Source of the DNA: Nitrososphaerota archaeon
GTDB taxonomy: Archaea > Thermoproteota > Bathyarchaeia > Bathyarchaeales > Bathycorpusculaceae
NCBI GenBank assembly: GCA_031282985.1
Contig: JAITCR010000052.1
Span: 1-11,953 of the forward strand
DNA length: 11,953 nucleotides
Direction of reading: 5' to 3'
Positions within the stretch are counted from its first letter, which is position 1. Every line of letters begins with the position of its first letter. The notes beneath the pieces are model-generated. The model worked only from the letters and a program-made list of their open reading frames with translations. It searched no databases and had not been told where the DNA came from. This document shows, piece after piece, positions 6,951-11,953 of the stretch. The position numbers were made by a program, and so were the translations under genes.

Positions 6951-6963
6951 ATAATATTAATTA
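6951..6963 (+). promoter_or_regulatory. Possible promoter region of the psmB-aCPSF1 pair
   Basis: ATAATATTAATTA is the most TATA-like stretch upstream of psmB. It would give a leader of about 55 bases. The ribosome binding site is clearer: AGGGAGAAGG at 7023-7032, eight bases before the ATG. Confidence 0.3.
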
Positions 6964-7040
6964 GTCTGTCAGAAAGATATCCTGTTGCTACTTCCTACGG
7001 AATTTAATCGTAAATCAATTTTAGGGAGAAGGTAAAATAT

Positions 7041-7691
7041 ATGTCATCACAAAATAATGTTGCTAGCGAGTTAGTCCTTAAAGGAACAACAACCATAGGT
7101 GTTGTTTGCACAGATGGAGTTATTCTTGCATCAGACACCCGAGTAACCATGGGCTATTATATTGCTCACAAATTTGGAAAAAAAGTTTACCCAATCGACG
7201 ATCATTTAGGCATGACAATTGCAGGAACAGTTGCTGATGCTCAAAAAGTAGTTGATATATTAACTGCAAATGCAAAATTATATAAAATGAACATGAATCG
7301 TCCCATGCCTGTTCTCTCTGCTGCTCGCCTAGTTGCAAATATTCTATTTAATAACAGATACGTTCCCCTCTCAACACAAGTTCTAGTGGGTGGTGTTGAC
7401 GAAACAGGTCCTCATGTTTTCAATTTAGACCCCTATGGAAGTTTAATGGAAGAAAAATCTGTTTCAACAGGTTCAGGCTCACCTGTAGCCTACGGTATAC
7501 TAGAAGACAAATACCGTGAAGGCTTAACAATTAAAGAAATGTTACCTACGATTGCCAAAGCCGTTAACGCAGCTATGAAACGTGATGTTGCAAGCGGTAA
7601 TAGTTATAATATTACCGTAATTGATGCTAACGGCTACAAAGAACTTACCGAACAAGAGAAACATTTGCTTCTTTCAAACACGGGAAGTTAA
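7041..7691 (+). CDS. psmB: Proteasome beta subunit (archaeal 20S catalytic subunit)
   Basis: This N-terminal nucleophile hydrolase forms the inner rings of the 20S proteasome. The 216-residue precursor has a 15-residue propeptide ending in G15, and autocleavage exposes the catalytic Thr16. Using mature numbering, the other active-site residues are present: Asp17 (D32, in ASDTR) and Lys33 (K48, in FGKKVYPI). The SGSGSPVAYG stretch and the YNITVID segment near the C-terminus are typical. The ATG has a strong AGGGAGAAGG eight bases upstream. The stop lies four bases before the aCPSF1 start, so the two are surely co-transcribed. This pairing of psmB with the RNA-processing factor is also seen in methanogens. 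The alpha subunit gene is not in the window. Confidence 0.96.
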   Translation: MSSQNNVASELVLKGTTTIGVVCTDGVILASDTRVTMGYYIAHKFGKKVYPIDDHLGMTIAGTVADAQKVVDILTANAKLYKMNMNRPMPVLSAARLVANILFNNRYVPLSTQVLVGGVDETGPHVFNLDPYGSLMEEKSVSTGSGSPVAYGILEDKYREGLTIKEMLPTIAKAVNAAMKRDVASGNSYNITVIDANGYKELTEQEKHLLLSNTGS

Positions 7692-7695
7692 AAAA

Positions 7696-9615
7696 TTGGC
7701 CAGAACGCAAGACAAAGACAAAATTGAAATATCCCACTATATTTTACAGCATGTTCCAAGAGAAGCAGAAGTTACTAGAATTGAATATGAGGGCCCCATG
7801 CTCTCAATTTACACAAAAAAACCCGAATTACTTGTTGATCAAAGCAGCGTAATTGCTGAAATCGTAGGTGTTATACGAAAAAGAATAGTCGTAAGACCCG
7901 ACCCTTCAGTACGACTGCCCGAAGCTGAGGCAGAAAAAATTGCCCGAGAACTAATCCCTCCAGATGCAGAAGTTACCGACATAAACTTTGACCCAAGCTT
8001 AGGCGAAATCATTATAGAAACCAAAAAACCTGGGATAGTCATAGGCAGAAACGGTACCGTACTACAAGAAATCATAAAAAAAACAAAATGGCGCCCTCAC
8101 GTTTTACGCAGCCCTCCTATTAAATCAAAAATTGTAACCCACATGCGCCACTACTTACACTCCGAAAGCAAAGAACGTGAAAGAATACTGCGCACTGTAG
8201 GAGAACGCATATTTCGACCAAAAACCTATGACGTAGGAGAAATACGCCTAACCGTTCTAGGTGGCTCACAAGAAGTCGGCCGCTCAGCATTTCTGTTAAA
8301 AACTCGCGAAAGCAGCATACTTTTAGACTGCGGCATAAACCCCGGTTCTAATAGACCCTTTGAATCATTTCCAAGATTTGACTCTCCAGAATTCCAAATA
8401 GACAACCTAGACGCAGTTGTCATAAGCCACGCACACCTTGACCACTGTGGCCTTGTACCCTTCCTCTACAAATACGGATACGACGGTCCCCTATACTGTT
8501 CTGCCCCAACATCAAATTTAATGACCATGCTACAAATGGACTATTTAGATGTTGCCAGCAAGCAAGGTATAACACCTTTTTATGACCAAAAAGATGTACG
8601 CGAATGCGTTCTCCACACAATACCCCTACGGTTCGGCGTAGTAACCGACATAGCCCCAGACATACGCCTAACTCTGCACAATTCAGGCCACATCCTAGGC
8701 GCCTCCATGCTTCACTTACATATAGGTGAAGGTTTACATAATATCGTCTATACTGGAGACTACAAATTCGGTCGAACATTTCTATTAGAAGCCGCAACAA
8801 CAGAATTCCCCCGCATAGAAACAGTCATAACTGAATCTACATACGGTGGCGCTGAAGACTTTATGCCCTCTCGTATAGAAGCTGAAGAGCACCTAGCAAA
8901 AATAATAAACCAAACCCTAGAACGCAAAGGCAAAGTCCTCATACCCGTTCCCGCCGTAGGCAGAGCCCAAGAACTCATGCTAATAATAGACGGATACATG
9001 AAAAATGGCATAATGAAAGAAGCCCCCGTCTTCATAGAAGGCATGATAAGTGAAGCAACAGCCATACACACCGCCTACCCCGAATACCTAGGCAGAGAAG
9101 TCCGCCACAGCATACTACACGAAGAAGTCAACCCCTTCCAATCCGACTACTTCACCATAGTAGAACACCCCAGCATACGCCAAAGCATCATAGACGGAGA
9201 ACCCTGCATAGTCCTTGCAACCTCAGGTATGCTAGAAGGCGGACCAGTAATTGAATACTTTAAAAACTGGGCAAACGACGACCGCAACACCATAATCTTT
9301 GTCAGCTACCAAATAGAAGGTACCATGGGCAGACGCGTCCAAAAAGGCATAAACGAAGTCACCATGATGGACAACGAAGGCAGAATAGCTGCCCTACAAG
9401 TAAAACTACAAACAGAAACAATCAACGGCTTCTCAGGCCACTCAGACCGACGACAACTAGCCAACTATATAACACACCTAAAACCGAAACCTGAACGCGT
9501 CTTTGTAGTCCACGGAGAAAAACAAAAAACCATAAACTTTGCCAACTTTTTAACAACAAAAGCAGGCATAACCACCATAACCCCTAGCGTAATGGAAACA
9601 TTTAGGCTACTGTAG
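7696..9615 (+). CDS. Archaeal CPSF-type ribonuclease aCPSF1 (KH, MBL and beta-CASP domains)
   Basis: aCPSF1 is the conserved archaeal RNA 3'-end processing and transcription-termination nuclease. Two KH-type domains come first (about 10-140), the second with the GRNG loop at 117-120. The metallo-beta-lactamase domain has SHAHLDHCG with H245, H247, D249 and H250, then H332 (SGHILGA) and D355 (YTGDY). The beta-CASP part has ESTYGG (E380), PAVGRAQELM, SGMLEGGP, GFSGHSDR (H582) and VVHGE (H606). All metal ligands are present. The open frame extends back to TTG 7621 inside psmB, but TTG at 7696 is preferred: it follows psmB by four bases, has GGGA ten bases upstream, and gives 639 residues, the family length. 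Its last 14 bases overlap the 3' end of minus-strand sepF. The 3' half is strikingly A+C-rich. Confidence 0.95.
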   Translation: MARTQDKDKIEISHYILQHVPREAEVTRIEYEGPMLSIYTKKPELLVDQSSVIAEIVGVIRKRIVVRPDPSVRLPEAEAEKIARELIPPDAEVTDINFDPSLGEIIIETKKPGIVIGRNGTVLQEIIKKTKWRPHVLRSPPIKSKIVTHMRHYLHSESKERERILRTVGERIFRPKTYDVGEIRLTVLGGSQEVGRSAFLLKTRESSILLDCGINPGSNRPFESFPRFDSPEFQIDNLDAVVISHAHLDHCGLVPFLYKYGYDGPLYCSAPTSNLMTMLQMDYLDVASKQGITPFYDQKDVRECVLHTIPLRFGVVTDIAPDIRLTLHNSGHILGASMLHLHIGEGLHNIVYTGDYKFGRTFLLEAATTEFPRIETVITESTYGGAEDFMPSRIEAEEHLAKIINQTLERKGKVLIPVPAVGRAQELMLIIDGYMKNGIMKEAPVFIEGMISEATAIHTAYPEYLGREVRHSILHEEVNPFQSDYFTIVEHPSIRQSIIDGEPCIVLATSGMLEGGPVIEYFKNWANDDRNTIIFVSYQIEGTMGRRVQKGINEVTMMDNEGRIAALQVKLQTETINGFSGHSDRRQLANYITHLKPKPERVFVVHGEKQKTINFANFLTTKAGITTITPSVMETFRLL

Positions 9616-10111
9616 AAGCAGACAACGGCTCACTCTTAGACGGCGTCTTCTCACGCCAAATCCTAACATTTTTCGGACAAATAACAACCCGCTCCTCACC
9701 CAAACGAGCAATATCCCCACCAATAGACTCCACAAACATGTACAACTCATTAACCGCACCCTTAACCGCCTCAATACTCTTACTAGCCAAAGGCGTAATA
9801 CGCAAAATCAAAATATTACCATCCAAAACCTCCTCCTTAATCCCCTCCAAATCCAACGTATCACGCAAAGGCATCGCCTTCAAATACAACTTATCCCCAC
9901 CAGCAACAACCGAAGACTCAGCTAACACATTATCATCTTCCTTAGAAACAACAACACCCTCATCCCCAACAACAGACTCTTGAGCTACAACTACACTTTC
10001 TTCTTTTGTTAACTGCTCAGACTGTATCTCATGAGCATTTTCAGCTACTTGCTCTTCTACTACAGGAGTATCTTGACTTTTTTGTTTACGAAACAGACCA
10101 AAGGACGGCAT
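9602..10111 (-). CDS. sepF: SepF, FtsZ membrane anchor (DUF552)
   Basis: SepF links FtsZ filaments to the membrane in those archaea that divide with FtsZ. The 169-residue protein starts MPSFGLFRK, a short amphipathic, positively charged N-terminus suited to membrane targeting. Residues about 12-68 form an acidic Glu/Val-rich linker. The SepF core follows, from DKLYLKAMPLRDT through ILILRITPLASKS, VNELYMFVESIGGDIARLG and VVICPKNVRIWRE. A GTG at 10123 also opens this frame, but it lies inside the ribosome binding site AGGTGA (10125-10120). That site sits eight bases before the ATG at 10111, which is therefore the start. The gene converges with aCPSF1 and overlaps it by 14 bases. The plus strand stays A+C-rich across the convergent junction, so the sepF coding strand is G+T-rich, unlike aCPSF1. 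Confidence 0.9.
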   Translation of the reverse strand: MPSFGLFRKQKSQDTPVVEEQVAENAHEIQSEQLTKEESVVVAQESVVGDEGVVVSKEDDNVLAESSVVAGGDKLYLKAMPLRDTLDLEGIKEEVLDGNILILRITPLASKSIEAVKGAVNELYMFVESIGGDIARLGEERVVICPKNVRIWREKTPSKSEPLSASTVA

Positions 10112-10119
10112 ACACAGTC

Positions 10120-10125
10120 TCACCT
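10120..10125 (-). promoter_or_regulatory. Ribosome binding site that fixes the sepF start
   Basis: AGGTGA on the minus strand lies eight bases before the ATG at 10111. It argues against the longer GTG start embedded within it. Confidence 0.65.
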
Positions 10126-10217
10126 AACACAATATCCAAAAAGCAACAGTTAAGCATTTCTTAAAACCAAACACAAAAAAACAGGTTGTGTCCTAAGTTA
10201 AGTGAAATGGTGGTTGT

Positions 10218-10235
10218 CTTTTGAAGAATCAAAAG
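10218..10235. repeat. Hairpin at the 3' end of the IS1 transposase
   Basis: CTTTTGA and TCAAAAG are perfect 7-base arms with a four-base AGAA loop, overlapping the transposase stop codon. It may act as a transcription stop for the element. Confidence 0.45.
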
Positions 10236-10415
10236 TTTATGACCATCCCGACAACGGTTTTATGCATAAGAGTCGATTTTGAAAATCTAATACCTCGCCT
10301 AACAAGCCTACTGCACCAAGTACGCAACGACAAGTGTTTACGCTCAATACACTGAGTATTCCTCTTACTCGGCGTTACAATACTTTCGGAAGGTGAGTTT
10401 TGTAAGCAGAGTTTA
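10229..10415 (-). pseudogene. IS1-family transposase, C-terminal part
   Basis: Minus-strand translation just after the IS630 insertion gives NSAYKTHLP in one frame. A one-base shift is then needed to read ESIVTPSKRNTQ, CIERKHLSLRTW and RGIRFSKSTLMH, ending VVGMVINF before TGA. The IERKHLSLRT segment holds the third catalytic residue (Glu) of the IS1 DDE triad, and the FSKS-MH tail is diagnostic. This piece belongs with the N-terminal part at 11362-11923. It cannot be functional because of the insertion and the frameshift. Confidence 0.8.
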
Positions 10416-10429
10416 GCAGAATAGTTTAA
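10416..10429. repeat. IS630 terminal inverted repeat, left end
   Basis: GCAGAATAGTTTAA is an exact reverse complement of 11348-11361. It contains the transposase stop codon (10426-10428, minus strand). Confidence 0.85.
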
Positions 10430-11276
10430 TAATTGCACTCTCCAAAATGGGTGTATATGGCTTCTTGTAGTGTTTCACATTTAGGCATCAAATCAGGCAA
10501 AGCACGCTTCATATTAGCCCACCGAGGCCCTATACGATTAAAATCCGGCGAATATACTGGCAAAAACAACAAAAACACACCCACCCGCTCCACAATAACT
10601 GCCAACTTTTTCTTACGATGAAAAGAAGCCCTATCCAAAATAACCATAACACCCCCTTAACACACAAGACAAAAACACGGTTTCAAACCACCCTCAAAAA
10701 ACATTCCATTAACAGAATGCTCATAACATAATGGCGCTACCACCTTGCCATCAAACAATCCGCCTATCACATTTAACCGGTGAAATTTACGCCCACGCTT
10801 GTGTCTTCAACTCTTTTCCCTCTTATTGCGTAACCGTATTCACGAGTTAAGTCCTTTTTTATGCCACATTCATCAATATAGACACAATTTTCAATTGGAA
10901 CTACCGATAAAGTTTCTAAGAAGGCTTGTCTGTCGGTTTCTGATTTTTCGCTATACGTGAATAACTTTTTACGGGTTATTTTTAGTTTAACTAAGGCATT
11001 GTACATGGAGGAGGGTTTAACGTTGAATTGCTCTGCAATTTCTTTGAGGTATGTGTCTGGGTGTTTTTCTATGTATTGGCATAGTTTTTAGGGGTTGATT
11101 TTTCTTTTGCGTGTGCCGTGTTTTTTTGGTTTTAGAGAACCGGTTTTTTGTTTTTGTGTTAGTCAGTTGCAGTAGGTTTGTTGAGAGATATTGAAAGTTT
11201 CACAAACCTGTTTTAGAGTGTGTCCTTTTTGTTTATATGCCAACACTGCTTCTCGAAAATCACAATTATACGTCAT
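10426..11276 (-). pseudogene. IS630-family transposase, inactivated
   Basis: The reading starts at ATG 11276 with an N-terminal helix-turn-helix (MTYNCDFREAVLAYKQKGHT). It meets TGA at 11163-11165, where a Trp would fit (YCN*LTQ), and TAA at 11088-11090 (INP*KLC). It then continues cleanly through VKPSSMYNAL, ENCVYIDECG (first catalytic Asp) and REYGYAIRGKR. After RVED the frame must shift to read KRGRKFHRLNVIGG and LFDGKVVAPLCYEHSV. Further shifts near 10680 lead into VMVILDRASFHRKKK (second catalytic Asp) and FLPVYSPDFN. The usual NPIE of the third catalytic site reads NRIG here, so the Glu is lost. It ends GECNY inside the terminal repeat. Two stops, at least three frameshifts and a lost catalytic residue show this copy is dead. 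Confidence 0.88.
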
Positions 11277-11347
11277 AACAAACAAAATAACATACACTAA
11301 AATTTAAAATAGTCCACTATAACAAACAATATATTAAGGTGTAGAAT

Positions 11348-11361
11348 TTAAACTATTCTGC
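11348..11361. repeat. IS630 terminal inverted repeat, right end
   Basis: TTAAACTATTCTGC matches 10416-10429 in inverted orientation without mismatch and is followed by TA. It lies upstream of the transposase start on the minus strand. Confidence 0.85.
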
Positions 11362-11923
11362 TATATCATCGCAGTAAACAATACTTATTCTAAAAGGCGC
11401 AAGCAGAGTACGCAACTCATCAAGATACTTGTGCTCACGTGTACCAAAACAATACGCTAAAGGAACACCTGTATTATGGTCGATTGCCAACCAAAGCCAA
11501 CACTGATGCGATTTATCCGAAACAAAAGACCCATCTCATCAAACTCTGCCTCAGCCACTTTAACTTGGTTGGAGGAGACAATTTTAACCTCTAAATTCTG
11601 ATCTTTCAGGTTGTGTATGTAGTTATAGTTTATTTGTCAGGGCCAGTTTTGTGTTTTTTTAAAATGGCTGTTACGGTATCTTTAGAAATGCCCAGTATGC
11701 GTCCTGTGGCTCGTGTTCCCGTGCCGTCTGCAGTCATTTTTAGTACTTGGTTGCGGACTTTGGGCAAGTAGGCTTTGTGGGTGTATTGTTCTATAAAGTT
11801 GCGGTGATTTCACTCTGAGTTATTGTAGTTGTAGACTTGTTTTCCAGTTTTGTTGTGCCCATTTTTTGAAATTTTATCGCTACCGCAAAACGGACACGTT
11901 ATTTTTACAATCTTTGCTACCAT
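11362..11923 (-). pseudogene. IS1-family transposase, N-terminal part
   Basis: From ATG at 11923 the product begins with half a zinc ribbon (TCPFCGSDKISKNGHNKTG). The second cysteine pair is gone: Tyr stands in one position and a TGA stop (11810-11812) in the other. The helix-turn-helix follows (RATGRILGISKDTVTAILKK). A TAA at 11630-11632 comes next, and a frame change gives NYNYIHNLKDQNLEVKI and KVAEAEFDEM. One missing base then separates EM from WSFVSDKSHQCWLWLA, DHNTGVPLAYCFGTRE and the catalytic YCDD, where the IS630 element begins. The first catalytic Asp is in EFDEMW. The gene is disabled by two stops, at least two frameshifts and the insertion. Confidence 0.85.
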
Positions 11924-11935
11924 ACAAATACTGAC

Positions 11936-11953
11936 CTGATTGACAACAATCAG
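11936..11953. repeat. Hairpin upstream of the IS1 transposase start
   Basis: CTGATTG (11936-11942) and CAATCAG (11947-11953) are perfect 7-base arms around ACAA. The window ends here, so it cannot be told whether this is part of the element's terminus. Confidence 0.45.

Larger units (their letters stand above)
10416..11361 (-). mobile_element. IS630-family insertion sequence, 946 bases, with both ends present
   Basis: The element is bounded by the inverted repeats GCAGAATAGTTTAA (10416-10429) and TTAAACTATTCTGC (11348-11361), and a TA dinucleotide abuts each end (10414-10415 and 11362-11363). IS630/Tc1-type elements insert at TA and duplicate it. The complementarity extends through the TA to 16 bases, so the exact end is uncertain by two bases. 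The length is near the family norm. The encoded transposase is broken. The element sits inside the IS1 transposase gene, interrupting the codons right after the YCDD motif. Confidence 0.85.
10188..11953 (-). mobile_element. IS1-family element, degenerate and interrupted by an IS630-family element; outer end beyond the window
   Basis: Two minus-strand pieces of one IS1-type transposase lie either side of the 10416-11361 insertion. The inner limit near 10188 is estimated from DNA similarity between the sequence after this transposase (ending near GTGTCCTAAGTTAAG on the plus strand) and the sequence after the left-edge copy, which fades near base 112. Small hairpins lie at both sides: CTTTTGA/TCAAAAG at 10218-10235, and CTGATTG/CAATCAG at 11936-11953 at the window edge. 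The far terminal repeat is not visible, so the exact length is unknown. Confidence 0.75.

Noticed and set aside
7621..7695. N-terminal extension of aCPSF1 starting within psmB
   Set aside because: It would overlap psmB by 71 bases and add 25 residues with no family similarity. The TTG at 7696 gives the normal length and follows psmB directly.
8420..8800. 126-codon minus-strand frame opposite aCPSF1
   Set aside because: It lies fully opposite the conserved metallo-beta-lactamase region, has no motif and no ribosome binding site. It is a shadow frame favoured by the composition bias.
9738..9983. Plus-strand frame opposite sepF
   Set aside because: It is Ser/Thr/Pro-rich shadow coding caused by A+C-rich DNA, and the SepF core on the minus strand is clear.
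10112..10123. Longer GTG start for sepF
   Set aside because: The GTG lies inside the AGGTGA ribosome binding site of the ATG at 10111, and the short form gives the expected amphipathic N-terminus.
1..11953. CRISPR array, tRNA, rRNA or replication origin
   Set aside because: No regularly spaced repeats, no tRNA arm pattern and no rRNA core sequence were seen. The repeats present are isolated pairs or IS ends.
1..11953. Composite transposon carrying the whole gene block
   Set aside because: The enclosed genes are universal archaeal core functions, and the bracketing IS1 copies are diverged. The right one is broken and the left one is only a fragment in this window. Chance flanking is more likely.

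Overview
The window is archaeal. The lipid gene egsA (sn-glycerol-1-phosphate dehydrogenase), a proteasome beta subunit with a short propeptide ending in G|T, the KH/MBL/beta-CASP ribonuclease aCPSF1, a long SlyD/FKBP26-type prolyl isomerase and an archaeal SepF together leave little doubt. TATA-like boxes lie upstream of several genes. The AT-rich composition, the presence of SepF and the IS1/IS630 elements would fit an anaerobic Bathyarchaeia-like or methanogen-like lineage. That placement is inference, because no rRNA or tRNA is present to settle it.

Layout. Bases 1-108 hold the 3' end of an IS1-family transposase reading rightward. A probable operon follows: a phenylacetate-CoA ligase family gene (263-1582), iorA (1596-3794) and iorB (3794-4384), linking arylacetates, arylacetyl-CoA and arylpyruvates through ferredoxin. 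An FKBP-type chaperone/isomerase gene (4495-5286) ends in a hairpin terminator. A gene-free stretch (5318-5788) contains two strong inverted-repeat structures. egsA runs on the minus strand (5789-6847) and is divergent from psmB (7041-7691). aCPSF1 (7696-9615) follows psmB after 4 bases and overlaps the 3' end of minus-strand sepF (9602-10111) tail to tail by 14 bases.

The right end (about 10188-11953) is a nest of dead mobile elements. An IS1-family element on the minus strand is split in its transposase, at the YCDD catalytic motif, by a 946-base IS630-family element with 14-base terminal inverted repeats and flanking TA dinucleotides. Both transposases carry stops and frameshifts, and the IS630 copy has also lost its catalytic glutamate. 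The left-edge and right-end IS1 remnants are inverted relative to each other and bracket the roughly 10 kb gene block.

The most unusual observations are two. First, IorA carries an inserted module of about 130 residues with sixteen cysteines (four predicted [4Fe-4S] clusters), placed inside the thiamine diphosphate domain between the CPGC and GDIGC motifs. Second, the plus strand is a patchwork of roughly 1-2 kb stretches that are strongly A+C-rich or strongly G+T-rich. These stretches ignore gene orientation and switch in the middle of iorA.
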